Source: an uncultured Croceitalea sp. (lineage in GTDB: Bacteria > Bacteroidota > Bacteroidia > Flavobacteriales > Flavobacteriaceae). Taken from it: 64,000 nucleotides of DNA. The DNA lies in NCBI GenBank assembly GCA_947495075.1, contig CANLXH010000002.1, forward strand, positions 1,054,001 through 1,118,000, in the 5' to 3' direction. The notes under the pieces were generated by a model that did not search any database, was not told the DNA's origin, and saw only the letters and a program-made list of their open reading frames with translations. Position numbers and translations under genes: made by a program. Shown piece after piece: positions 10,201-17,520 of this stretch; the stretch's first letter is position 1; each line of letters opens with the position of its first letter.

Positions 10201-11075
10201 ATATTGGTCACGTTACTCACATTCCAGTTATTGAGAGGAAGATTAAATCGGGAACCTTCAAACATTCTGGACATATTAGTTACATTACTAACATTCCAAT
10301 TATTCAATGGGAGTACAAAACTACCTGTATAACGAAACATGCCCTCCATATTGCTCACGTTGCTCACATTCCAGTTATTTATATTTTGATTAAATCTGTT
10401 TGCAGCACTAAACATACTACTCATATCTGTAACTGAAGCCGTATTCCAGTTATCTAGAGGTTCGTTAAAACTATTTGCACTACTGAATGTTTCTGACATG
10501 TTAATGACATTTCCAGTATTCCAATTGTCTAAAGGCCTATTAAAGATGTTGGCTGCAGCAAATAATCCAGAAATATTGGTAACAGTCGAAATATCCCAAT
10601 TGTTTATAATACCATTAAAGGAACTGGCACTACGAAACATGTTACTTAAAGTAGTCACTTGGGAAAGGTCGGGACTATCAATAGCATCAAAATTCAAGTT
10701 AGTACACCCATAAAAGGCATTTTCCATAGTTTGCCATTGAATGGTACCCCAAGCCAATATCTCTATAATTTTTTGACGGTCACCTGTATTGTTAAAATAA
10801 ATTGCAGGAAATATTCCACTAATACTTATTGTATAAGTTCCTTGTGTTGAGTAAGTATGAGTGATGTCTCCAGTTACATTAGTATCTTGAGACCCATCGC
10901 CCCAATCAACAGTATAATTATAATTGGTAAAGGCTGGATTTGTCGGTATTGTTATTTGATTGTCAGCTGATGATCCACCACTGGTATTAATTGTATTCCA
11001 AATAGAATTAAAATTCTGGGAAAATGAATGCAGTGATATGAATAAGCTTAAGAAGAATAGTATTCGTCTTAACAT
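4254..11075 (-). CDS. Giant BspA/DUF285-repeat surface protein with T9SS type-B C-terminal domain
   Basis: A 2273-residue secreted protein. I start it at the ATG at 11075, giving a clean signal peptide (MLRRILFFLSL...HSFSQ); an upstream TTG at 11102 would spoil it. Order: a PKD-like WGDGSQDTN region, DUF285 repeats (NWDVSNVTNM-MF-FNQPL pattern, about bases 9340-10800), one Cys-rich FN3-like unit (about 8990-9330), a second PKD-like region, a second DUF285 block (about 7000-8750), eight more FN3-like units (about 4560-6960; each starts CTxLxSPxNG and has NADGYRLTVGT), then a gliding-motility-type CTD (LNGFSPDRDGINEFW ... GTYFFNIIL). The CTD directs T9SS export and cell-surface attachment. DUF285 proteins are often adhesins; the ligand is unknown. 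Confidence 0.88.
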   Translation of the reverse strand: MLRRILFFLSLFISLHSFSQNFNSIWNTINTSGGSSADNQITIPTNPAFTNYNYTVDWGDGSQDTNVTGDITHTYSTQGTYTISISGIFPAIYFNNTGDRQKIIEILAWGTIQWQTMENAFYGCTNLNFDAIDSPDLSQVTTLSNMFRSASSFNGIINNWDISTVTNISGLFAAANIFNRPLDNWNTGNVINMSETFSSANSFNEPLDNWNTASVTDMSSMFSAANRFNQNINNWNVSNVSNMEGMFRYTGSFVLPLNNWNVSNVTNMSRMFEGSRFNLPLNNWNVSNVTNMSGMFSQYSSFNQNINNWDVSSVINMSDMFMRATQYDQPMDNWDVSSVTDMSSMFDGFIAKMIFNQPLNSWDVSSVTNMRQMFRDCRDFDQPLDNWNVANVTDMSRMFEDTQNFNQDLSGWDVSNVTNMSSMFQETDLFNQNLNMWDVSSVTSMLGMFFGSQVFNLPLNNWDVSAVEDFRSTFGYSNFNQDITNWDTGSAITMQGMFSNAAAFDQNLASWNITGVNNMVDMLSNSGLSQENYDNILIGWANQAVTDNVNLGATNLTYCDGLNARQELIDDHNWSFTGDSVNCSFVLCTEITSPRDTDTQVPANSDIRWAPAPNADGYRVSIRRENGGTTEIIYDNQDFGNVVGIDFTNEFTPGDTVYVTVVPYNDEGPAVGCPEISFTVVESWINSPDTFKLTYDTALINGTQTTPANQLKIETSSGLTYDYSIDWGDGQYDNNVSNDITHTYLTPGIYTVSIIGDYPAPRHEESNSDSYKLISIDQWGTQVWESMSGAFAGCQNMEYNATDIPNLTNVEDMSRMFIVCFNFNGNINDWDVSNVTNMFAMFGVTPIYNQPLNNWDVSNVTNMSLMFFRTDVFNQDITNWNTSNVTDMQRMFEDADAFNQPINNWDVSNVTNMRQMFQRAQVFDQALNNWNVSNVTDMSRMFDSTNAFNQNIDSWDVSSVTNMISMFRFAQAFNQPLNSWDVSSVTNMSFMFNNAIAFNQPLNNWDVSSVINTASMFNSASVFNQDINSWNVTNVTSMQSMFSSALAYNQPMNSWDVNSVVDMSSMFFNAEAFNQPLDNWNVSAVANMTSMFEDTILFNQPINTWDVSSVTLMESMFEAAEVFNQLINDWDVASVTNFEAMFKDAIAFDQPLSAWDTGEALTMEEMFYGASVFNQNIDAWDVSFVTTMASMFRDAVAYNQDMNSWNVASVTTMQSMFQNATEFNGIIGSWNVRAVTTMQDMFNNAPAFNQDISNWRVFGVQNMNNMFQNALSYNQNMDGWILGSTTMRNFLRDATSFNQSLEEWDVSSITDMQNMLDNTAIERTNYDNTLIAWSELTLTPGITFGALTLPYCDALEERQSMIDTYGWNIVGDIRDCPIPECTVLTSPLNGDIDVPVNTNITWEPALYARGYRLTVGTSPGGNDVVDDETINNETFYEFATDFNTGDIIYVTIIPFNDEGNAVGPCTEESFTISNDPATIPECTELNEPLNNAADVEVTSDLSWNPISNADGYRITVGTTFGGNELVDNEDVGNTTTYEFTADLPEDSDIFVTIIPYNDRGALTSCTEERFDTELIPIAPICTSLTSPENNDTDVAIDTNLSWEAIANATGYLISIGTTSGGIEVANSIDVGNVTTYDIPDDLSENRSYYVTIIPYNDVGDATGCLEENFRTIDNSIDPPTCTTLISPSNGEIDIAIDLSEISWNPVTNATQYRITIDGSTSNANDVTDLIVTGTSHSFVNDFDNGETVNVAIVPLNGSVEPVATCTTETFTIVAAAPTSPSCTTLVSPANGATDVAIATDITWNTVTGAEGYRLTIGTIAGGNDILDNEDVGNILTYNPPTEFLDNTEVFVTIVPYIGTDNATGCIEESFTTEIAQPGCANLITPVFDATDVPVNTNLIWNMATNAVRYSIAIGTATGLDDILATTDVGNNTTFDPPTDLPANTRVFVTINSFNSAGDSIVCGDDQFTTGDRNAVLPDCTVLSSPLDGDIDVSANTNISWNAVANADGYRLTVGSSPGDNDIINNFDAGNTLTFDFSGPFADGITVYITITSYNMDGNALNCAEESFTIASPMPDPLSCATLTTPLNDATNVAIGTNIAWNEVLNADGYRLSVGTTAGGNNILNNEDVGILTTYQLPNSLPFEQQIFVTITPYNADGDAENCEEQSFITVVEPEQEIETLNGFSPDRDGINEFWRIEGIENHPNNIVVIYNRWGDMVFKIEGYDNNSNVFGGEANQLTGFGASQLPEGTYFFNIILSEPNNFKQTKGYLVLKR

Positions 11076-11206
11076 ATTTTTATGTTTGGGGTTAGTTATC
11101 AACGTTCCTAGAGCACAAATTATTCTTAATGTGCTACTTAAAACAAAATTTTGTTGTAAAACTATAGATATGTAGTGGCGTAGACTACCCCGAAAACAGT
11201 GAAAGG

Positions 11207-12490
11207 TTAATCGAAAAGGTGTTTTGCTTTATTTTTAATCTCCTCTAAACATAGATTCCCCAAACTCCCTTCATGAGTATGTTTAATGTTTTTTTTAGGT
11301 TTAAAATTTCCATTTTCAATCGTCTTGCCCATAGTTTTATAGGCGTCACGGAAAGGCGTGCCATTTTTGACCATTTCGTTCAACGTATCTACGCTGAACA
11401 AATAATCATATTTGGCATCTTCTAAAATGCCTTTGTTGACTTTGATCTCTTTAAGACTAAAGGTCATAATCTCCAAGCTAGCCTTCATATCTTGGATGGC
11501 AGGTACAATGACTTCTTTTACCAATTGCAGATCTCTATGATAGCCACTAGGTAGATTATTAGTAATCAAAGTAAGTTGATTGGGTATAGCCTGAATCTTA
11601 TTGCATTTGGCTCTTATCAATTCAAAAACATCCGGGTTTTTCTTATGGGGCATGATACTGCTCCCTGTAGTAAGTTTGTCCGGAAAGGAAATAAAGTCAA
11701 AATTCTGACTCATATAAAGACAAATATCCATGGCAAATTTTGAAAGGGTAGCAGCAATGCTAGATATTCCAAAAGCGGTAGCTTTTTCTACTTTTCCTCG
11801 CCCCATTTGTGCTGCGACCACATTATATTTTAGGGTGTCAAAACCCATTTCTTTGGTGGTAAAACTTCTGTCTATTGGGAAGGAACTTCCATAACCTGCG
11901 GCACTCCCTAAAGGATTTTGGTCAGCCACTTTGTAGGCAGCATCCACAAAATACAAATCATCAATTAAGCTTTCTGCATACGCGGAAAACCATAATCCAA
12001 AGGAAGAAGGCATCGCAATTTGGAGATGTGTATAACCTGGGAGTAGCACTTTTTGGTTTTTATCTGCCAATTTTATAAGCAAATCAAAAAGCTCTTTGAC
12101 CATTGATTTTACTTCAGTAAGCTCATCTTTTAAGTACAAATGCATGGCTACTAAAACCTGGTCATTTCTAGAACGTGCAGAATGAATTTTTTTTCCTGTG
12201 TCTCCCAGCTTTTCAGTGAGAAGAAACTCGATTTTTGAATGCATATCCTCAAAAGTATCTTCAATGATAAAAGTTTCTTCTTTTATGGATTTTGCAATGA
12301 TATCCAACTCTTTAACGAGATTCTTAGCTTCCTCTTCGGTAATTAAACCAACCTTTCCTAACATTTTAGCATGTGCTTTAGATGCAATAACATCATATTT
12401 TGCCAAAAGCAAATCCAATTCACGGTCATTACCAACAGTAAAATGGTCTATTTTTTTATCGGTGTTAAAGCCTTTGTCCCAGAGTTTCAT
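11207..12490 (-). CDS. argH: Argininosuccinate lyase
   Basis: A 427-residue cytoplasmic enzyme of the fumarase/aspartase superfamily that splits argininosuccinate into arginine and fumarate, the final step of arginine synthesis. The signature GSSIMPHKKNPD is present with the catalytic serine, as are the N-terminal HSARSRNDQV and central TGYTHLQ-like (PGYTHLQIA) motifs. It is the last gene of the minus-strand arginine operon, 74 bases after argE. Length is slightly below the usual 450-470 residues, mainly through a shorter C-terminus. Confidence 0.95.
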   Translation of the reverse strand: MKLWDKGFNTDKKIDHFTVGNDRELDLLLAKYDVIASKAHAKMLGKVGLITEEEAKNLVKELDIIAKSIKEETFIIEDTFEDMHSKIEFLLTEKLGDTGKKIHSARSRNDQVLVAMHLYLKDELTEVKSMVKELFDLLIKLADKNQKVLLPGYTHLQIAMPSSFGLWFSAYAESLIDDLYFVDAAYKVADQNPLGSAAGYGSSFPIDRSFTTKEMGFDTLKYNVVAAQMGRGKVEKATAFGISSIAATLSKFAMDICLYMSQNFDFISFPDKLTTGSSIMPHKKNPDVFELIRAKCNKIQAIPNQLTLITNNLPSGYHRDLQLVKEVIVPAIQDMKASLEIMTFSLKEIKVNKGILEDAKYDYLFSVDTLNEMVKNGTPFRDAYKTMGKTIENGNFKPKKNIKHTHEGSLGNLCLEEIKNKAKHLFD

Positions 12491-12564
12491 ATTTAATAAA
12501 TGATAGAAGTTAGTATTGGGGTATTAGATTTTTAAATCACTTCTAATAGTTCTTATCTCATTTC

Positions 12565-13644
12565 TCAAATTTGCTTCGTCAAGAAGCTTTCCAAAATTTT
12601 AATATATAAGTCAACACCTTCCTCAATTTCATACACATGGATATATTCGTCAGCGGAATGTGAACGTGTACTATCGCCAGGGCCTAATTTTAAGGACTGG
12701 CAACTTAATTCTGTTTGGTCAGAAAGGGTAGGTGAACCGTAGGTTTCCCTTCCAAGGGCAATTCCTGATTTGACTAAAGGGTGGTCTATAGCAATTGCCG
12801 AACTACTTTTATCAAGAGAACGCGGTACGAGTTCACACGGAGCTTCATTTTGTAGTATCGCATTTATTTGTTCGTTCGTATAACAATCGTTCACCCGGGT
12901 ATCTATTACCAAATCTACATGTGCAGGAACTACATTATGTTGTGAACCGGCCTTGATTTGAGTAACGGTCATTTTTACTGGACCAAGTACATCCGAAACT
13001 TTTGAAAAACGATAATTTTTAAACCATTCTAAAACTTCAATGGTATTATAAATAGAATTGTTATCATTTGGATGAGCAGCGTGAGAAGGAGTACCACTAA
13101 CTTTGCCATCATAAACAATAAGTCCTTTTTCAGCGATTGCCAGTTGCATTAAAGTAGGTTCCCCAACAATCGCAAGTTCAATTGCTGGTAAAATCGGCAA
13201 CAGAGCAGAGATACTTAATTCACCAGCATCTTCCTCTTCTGCAGTAGCCGACATGATGATGTTATAACTTAAATCATCTCGTTCATAAAAATGAACAAAA
13301 GTTGCTAATAGTGAACATAAACAACCGCCGGCATCATTACTTCCCAAGCCATAAAGTTTGCCATCTTCTTCATGGGGATTAAATGGGTCTTTTGTATATG
13401 CAGAATTGGGTTTGACCGTATCATGATGTGAGTTTAGTAATAAGTTGGGTTTGCTTTCATCATAATATTTATTGAAAGCATAGATGTTGTTGTATTGGCG
13501 CTTAGTTTCAACACCAAATTTTTTGAGCCAAGCATCAATAGCTTCAGCGGTTTCATCTTCCTCTTGCGAAAATGAAGGAATGGAAATCAGTTGCTTTAAT
13601 AGTGCAATGGCTTCTTTGGCCAAAGTATCTTGATTGACTGTCAT
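12565..13644 (-). CDS. argE: N-acylornithine/N-acylcitrulline deacylase (ArgE-like, M20 family)
   Basis: A 359-residue zinc-dependent M20 amidohydrolase. Metal-binding and catalytic motifs visible are NSHHDTVKP, GLGSNDAGG, ATAEEEDAG and a late TRSHSADEYI. In this pathway it should remove the N-acyl group. Because the neighbouring transcarbamylase looks specific for succinylated substrate, the likely substrate is N-succinyl- (or N-acetyl-) citrulline rather than acylornithine. The start codon overlaps the argB stop by four bases, so the two are co-translated. Confidence 0.85.
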   Translation of the reverse strand: MTVNQDTLAKEAIALLKQLISIPSFSQEEDETAEAIDAWLKKFGVETKRQYNNIYAFNKYYDESKPNLLLNSHHDTVKPNSAYTKDPFNPHEEDGKLYGLGSNDAGGCLCSLLATFVHFYERDDLSYNIIMSATAEEEDAGELSISALLPILPAIELAIVGEPTLMQLAIAEKGLIVYDGKVSGTPSHAAHPNDNNSIYNTIEVLEWFKNYRFSKVSDVLGPVKMTVTQIKAGSQHNVVPAHVDLVIDTRVNDCYTNEQINAILQNEAPCELVPRSLDKSSSAIAIDHPLVKSGIALGRETYGSPTLSDQTELSCQSLKLGPGDSTRSHSADEYIHVYEIEEGVDLYIKILESFLTKQI

Positions 13645-14417
13645 AAAACTAATCTTGTATAGTTTGTATTCTCTTTTTCGAATAGAGCTAAATTACCCAT
13701 TCTAACTTCTTTGACACCATTTTTTAGGGCATGAAAACAGTTATGTATTTTTGGTAACATACCATTAGATATGATACCTTCTGAAACCAAAGATTCATAC
13801 GTATCAGAATCTATACTTTTAATGACAGAGGTTTTATCTTCAAAATCACGGAGCACACCATTCAATTCAAAACAATAATAAAGTGTTGTTTCAAAATTTT
13901 CGCTCATCCCAATCGCTAACTCTGATGCAATAGTATCAGCATTGGTATTTAATAACTGCCCTTTTTGGTCATGGGTTAATGCGCAAAATACTGGTGTAAG
14001 GCCTATTTGTATAATAGAATTTAGCGTATGGTTTGAAACTCCATCAACATCACCGGCATAGCCATAATCAATTTCTTTTACAAGTCGTTTATGGGCTTGA
14101 ATTGCATTAGCATCCGCGCCACTCATTCCAATTGCGTTGCAATTTAAGGCTTGAAGTTGGGCTACAATCTTCTTATTAGTCAACCCTCCGTAAACCATAA
14201 TGGCTACATCTAAGCTTTCCAAGTCTGTGATTCTTCTCCCGTTAACCATTTTGGGGGCAATGCCCATTTTTTCTAAAACTTGATTTGCTTTCTTACCGCC
14301 ACCATGCACAAGAATTTTAGAACCTTCCATCTTTGAAAACAAAGTCAAGAACTTTGAAAGTTCTAGTTCATCCTCGATGATGTTACCTCCGATTTTTATT
14401 ATACTTAGCTTTTTCAT
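13641..14417 (-). CDS. argB: N-acylglutamate kinase
   Basis: A 258-residue amino-acid-kinase-fold enzyme that phosphorylates N-acylglutamate, the second step of the acylated ornithine route. The N-terminal KIGGNIIED, the glycine-rich HGGGKKANQ and the LNTNADTIASELA motif are visible. It lacks the N-terminal extension found in the arginine-inhibited hexameric kinases, so allosteric arginine inhibition is uncertain. Its ATG overlaps the stop of the small upstream ORF (ATGA) and its stop overlaps the start of argE (ATGA): tight coupling on both sides. Confidence 0.92.
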   Translation of the reverse strand: MKKLSIIKIGGNIIEDELELSKFLTLFSKMEGSKILVHGGGKKANQVLEKMGIAPKMVNGRRITDLESLDVAIMVYGGLTNKKIVAQLQALNCNAIGMSGADANAIQAHKRLVKEIDYGYAGDVDGVSNHTLNSIIQIGLTPVFCALTHDQKGQLLNTNADTIASELAIGMSENFETTLYYCFELNGVLRDFEDKTSVIKSIDSDTYESLVSEGIISNGMLPKIHNCFHALKNGVKEVRMGNLALFEKENTNYTRLVL

Positions 14418-14581
14418 TTTTCATATTTGATTGCGAAATAGAATGCAATCATAAGACCGAATTGAATTGTTGGACTAATGTATGAATCCCATGAACTTTG
14501 TTCTGACGGATTAACAATTTGATAAACCCATAAAGCAAAACTTAGAATCAGTAGTATTAAAGCTATCTTACTTTTTTTCAT
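14414..14581 (-). CDS. 55-residue two-helix membrane protein inside the arginine operon, unknown function
   Basis: A short ORF with ATG at 14581 and TGA at 14414-14416. It begins one base after the argF' stop codon and its TGA overlaps the argB ATG (ATGA), the spacing of a genuinely translated operon gene. The product starts MKKSKIALILLILSFALW, has a polar centre (NPSEQSSWDSY) and a second hydrophobic segment (PTIQFGLMIAFYFAI) ending KYEK. That predicts two membrane helices. I do not recognise a family. Too short for usual gene callers, so it is likely to be missed. Confidence 0.65.
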   Translation of the reverse strand: MKKSKIALILLILSFALWVYQIVNPSEQSSWDSYISPTIQFGLMIAFYFAIKYEK

Positions 14582-14582
14582 T

Positions 14583-15521
14583 TCAATTTTTTTCCAAAAT
14601 TCTTTTTAAAACTACTTGTGCCGAAAAAGTTCTATTACTAGCCTGTTGGATAACCAAACTCTGGTTACTATCCAGAACAGCATCTTCCACCACCACATTT
14701 CTCCGTACCGGAAGGCAGTGCATAAATTTTGCTTTCCTAAGTTTCTCTTGGGTCATTATCCAATTTTTATCTTGGTGAAGTACTTTTCCATAATCTTTAT
14801 AGTTACTCCAGTTTTTGACGTATACAAAGTTCGCATTTTCCAAGGCTTTTTCTTGGTCATGCACAATTTTACAGTTCTTTGTGATTTCTGGGTTTAGCTC
14901 ATATCCTTTAGGATGAGTTATCACAAATTCTGCATCTTGTAGTTTCATCATTTCTACAAAAGAATTTGCTACGGCATGTGGTAGGGCTTTAGGATGAGGT
15001 GCCCAAGACAATACTACTTTTGGTTTCTCTACAGTTTTATGCTCTTCCAAGGTGATGGCATCGGCTAAAGCTTGAAGCGGATGACCCACAGAACTTTCCA
15101 TATTAACCACGGGAATACTGGCGTATTTTTCAAATCCTTTGAGAACAATTTCTGCTTCATCTTTTTCTTTATCCACTAAACTTGCAAAGGCTCTAATGGC
15201 CACAATATCGGCAAATTGCGAAACTACCTGAGCCGCTTCTTTGATATGCTCCGATTTTCCTTGGTCCATTACCGTTCCATCTTCAAATTCCAATTGCCAT
15301 CCCTCACTTCCAAAATTCATAACCATGACATCAAGCCCCAAAATCATAGCCGCTTTTTGCGTACTCAAACGAGTACGGAGACTATTATTGAAAAATAATA
15401 GACAAATGGTTTTTTGTTTGCCTAATTCTTTAAATTGATATGGAGCTTGTTTTAATGCAATGGCTTCTTTAACCACATCTTGCAGGTTTCCTAGATCGTT
15501 GATATGTAGGTAATTTTCCAT
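14583..15521 (-). CDS. argF': N-succinylornithine (N-acylornithine) carbamoyltransferase
   Basis: A 312-residue transcarbamylase producing N-acylcitrulline from N-acylornithine and carbamoyl phosphate. The carbamoyl-phosphate motif is SLRTRLST (residues 47-54) rather than the STRT of ordinary OTCase, and HCLPVRRN near residue 271 replaces HCLP-x-R-x-x-E, both typical of the acylornithine branch. Residue 90 is Ser in QGKSEHIKEA, at the site known to separate succinyl- from acetyl-specific enzymes. It is co-translated after argD (one-base overlap). Confidence 0.9.
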   Translation of the reverse strand: MENYLHINDLGNLQDVVKEAIALKQAPYQFKELGKQKTICLLFFNNSLRTRLSTQKAAMILGLDVMVMNFGSEGWQLEFEDGTVMDQGKSEHIKEAAQVVSQFADIVAIRAFASLVDKEKDEAEIVLKGFEKYASIPVVNMESSVGHPLQALADAITLEEHKTVEKPKVVLSWAPHPKALPHAVANSFVEMMKLQDAEFVITHPKGYELNPEITKNCKIVHDQEKALENANFVYVKNWSNYKDYGKVLHQDKNWIMTQEKLRKAKFMHCLPVRRNVVVEDAVLDSNQSLVIQQASNRTFSAQVVLKRILEKN

Positions 15522-16645
15522 TATAATTCTGCTTTAAGAGCATTAAAGAAAATAGTGATTTGTTCTTTAGTGATGTTTAGAGCAGGTAAGAACCGAAGTA
15601 GTTTTTTGTTGGCCGAACCCCCAGTAAAAGCATACTGATTATAGATGAGTTTTTTTCTCAAATCAGAAACTTCAAAATCAAACTCCAGACCTAGCATTAG
15701 ACCTCTCCCTTTTACTTTTTTCACTTGGGGAATTGTGCTGGCAATTTCTCTAAAATAGGATTCAAGTTTGAACGCGTTTTCAATTAAGTTCTCATGCTCC
15801 AAAACTTCTAAAACTGCTAGTGTCGCCGTACAAGCCAAATGATTGCCGCCAAAAGTAGTCCCTAAAAGTCCGTAGGATGCTTTAATGGATTTGTGAATTA
15901 ATATTCCACCCACGGGAAAACCATTGCCCATACCTTTGGCCATAGATATAATATCTGGCTGAATGCCGTGATGTTGAAAACCAAAGAATTTGCCACTACG
16001 TCCAAAACCGGACTGTACTTCATCCGCAATGACCAAAACATGATGTTCTTTACACTTCTCTTGAATAAATTTGTAAAACTCTGTACTTGGTTCATCCAAT
16101 CCGCCTACACCTTGGATAGCTTCTAAGATTACAGCACAATAATCACCGGTTTTCAAAACTTCTTCTAAACCAGTAAAATCCTCAAATTCAAGAAAAGTTA
16201 CTTTTTGTTGTTGGTTTAATGGCGCATTTATTTTTTGATTATCCGTAGCTGCAACCGCGGCAGAAGTTCTACCGTGAAAACCATTTTTAAAAGCGACAAC
16301 TTTAGATTTTCCAGTATGAAAAGAAGCCATTTTAAGTGCATTTTCATTAGCCTCTGCTCCAGAATTGCACAGGAATAAATTATAATCTTCACAATTGGAA
16401 AGTACTCCTAATTTTTGAGCGAGTTCTGTCTGTAAAGGATTTTGAACAGAATTACTGTAGAAGCCTATTTTATCTAATTGCGACTTTAATCGGTTTACAT
16501 AATTCGGATGGGAGTGTCCTATGGAAATTACCGCGTGACCACCATAAAAATCCAAATACTTCTGACCCTTATTATCTATGATTTCAATTCCCTTTGCGGA
16601 AACTGGAGTTACGTCATAAAGGGGATATACGTCAAATAGTTTCAT
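15521..16645 (-). CDS. argD: N-acylornithine aminotransferase
   Basis: A 374-residue PLP-dependent class III aminotransferase converting N-acylglutamate semialdehyde to N-acylornithine. Visible motifs: YLDFYGGHAVISIGHSHP near the N-terminus, CNSGAEANENALK, the VIADEVQSGFGRSGKFF segment with the PLP aspartate, and SMAKGMGNGFPVGG with the Schiff-base lysine. It overlaps argF' by one base. Upstream lies a 75-base gap that carries a repeat-like element and separates it from proC, so it may also respond to RNA processing there. Confidence 0.93.
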   Translation of the reverse strand: MKLFDVYPLYDVTPVSAKGIEIIDNKGQKYLDFYGGHAVISIGHSHPNYVNRLKSQLDKIGFYSNSVQNPLQTELAQKLGVLSNCEDYNLFLCNSGAEANENALKMASFHTGKSKVVAFKNGFHGRTSAAVAATDNQKINAPLNQQQKVTFLEFEDFTGLEEVLKTGDYCAVILEAIQGVGGLDEPSTEFYKFIQEKCKEHHVLVIADEVQSGFGRSGKFFGFQHHGIQPDIISMAKGMGNGFPVGGILIHKSIKASYGLLGTTFGGNHLACTATLAVLEVLEHENLIENAFKLESYFREIASTIPQVKKVKGRGLMLGLEFDFEVSDLRKKLIYNQYAFTGGSANKKLLRFLPALNITKEQITIFFNALKAEL

Positions 16646-16657
16646 AATTACTTTTTT

Positions 16658-16717
16658 GTCATTCCCGCGTAGGCAGGATATCTCATTATTTAGGTCTCGA
16701 CTCCGCTCGACCTGACA
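16658..16717. repeat. Intra-operon palindromic repeat element (GTCATTCCCGCG / GGTCTCGACTCCGCTCGACC)
   Basis: The gap between proC and argD begins GTCATTCCCGCGTAGGCAGG and ends with an imperfect inverted repeat around AGGTC...GACCT that would fold in RNA. It is far richer in GC than its surroundings. Both halves resemble dispersed repeat elements of Bacteroidota genomes by recall. It lies inside the operon, so the transcript would carry the structure. Confidence 0.5.
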
Positions 16718-16720
16718 GCG

Positions 16721-17515
16721 TCAACTTTTTCTAATATCACTTATTTTTTCAAATGAGGTTACGATGCCTCTTATTAGTGAGGAACTTAAACCTTGATGTT
16801 CCATTTCATTAAGTCCAGAAATAGTACAACCTTGTGGTGTGGTAACTTTATCAATTTCTTCTTCAGGGTGACTGCCAGATTCAATTAATAGACTGGCAGC
16901 CCCATTACAAGTATACATTGCTAATTCTTGAGCTTCTTTGGCATCAAAGCCCAACTGAATAGCACCTTGGGTAGTGGCACGTATTAAGCGCATCCAGAAT
17001 GCAATCCCACTTGCACAAATAACTGTTGCTGCTTGCATCTGTTCTTCCGGTATTTCTAAAGAATGTCCCATTCTATTGAATATCGCCTTGGCCAATTCAA
17101 TTCGTTTTTGCCCTAATCCGTTACTACAAATACAGGTCATTGATTTACCAACAGAAATAGCGGTATTTGGCATTGTTCTGATAATATATTTATCGGAACC
17201 AACTATAGATTCTATCTTATCAATACCAAAACCTGTAATGGTACTCATGATTACATGGTTTTCTGTTAGTATATCTTTTATTTCATATAAAATGGACTCA
17301 AAATGACCAGGTTGAACTGCAAAAATTAAAATATCTGAATTTTTGACCGCCTCATTGTTATTAGAGGTTACAGTGACATTGCCATACTTTTCAAAATCTT
17401 TGATTTCAGTAGTATTTCTTTTGGTAAGGTACATGGTTGTAGCACCATTACTATGCAATATTCCTTTTGCAATGGCAAGTCCTAAGTTACCTGTTCCTAT
17501 AATTGCTATTTTCAT
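16721..17515 (-). CDS. proC: Pyrroline-5-carboxylate reductase
   Basis: A 264-residue NADPH-dependent reductase making proline from pyrroline-5-carboxylate. The Rossmann motif IIGTGNLGLAIAKGI starts at residue 4; IRTMPNTAISVGKS and the late TTPQGCTISGLNEME signature (usually TSPGGTT) are present. It sits in the middle of the arginine operon, which links glutamate semialdehyde chemistry of arginine and proline. It lies five bases after the broken VOC gene. The altered C-terminal signature (PQGCTI) may mark a flavobacterial subgroup. Confidence 0.88.
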   Translation of the reverse strand: MKIAIIGTGNLGLAIAKGILHSNGATTMYLTKRNTTEIKDFEKYGNVTVTSNNNEAVKNSDILIFAVQPGHFESILYEIKDILTENHVIMSTITGFGIDKIESIVGSDKYIIRTMPNTAISVGKSMTCICSNGLGQKRIELAKAIFNRMGHSLEIPEEQMQAATVICASGIAFWMRLIRATTQGAIQLGFDAKEAQELAMYTCNGAASLLIESGSHPEEEIDKVTTPQGCTISGLNEMEHQGLSSSLIRGIVTSFEKISDIRKS

Positions 17516-17520
17516 TCGTT

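Noticed and set aside
7000..10700. Regularly spaced near-identical units resembling a CRISPR-like or tandem DNA repeat array
   Set aside because: They are in-frame DUF285 protein repeats of one long ORF; units differ at synonymous and nonsynonymous sites and there are no unique spacers.
4480..10850. Many plus-strand ORFs opposite the giant surface protein
   Set aside because: They are antisense shadows of the repetitive coding sequence, with repeated similar peptides and no signal or start context.
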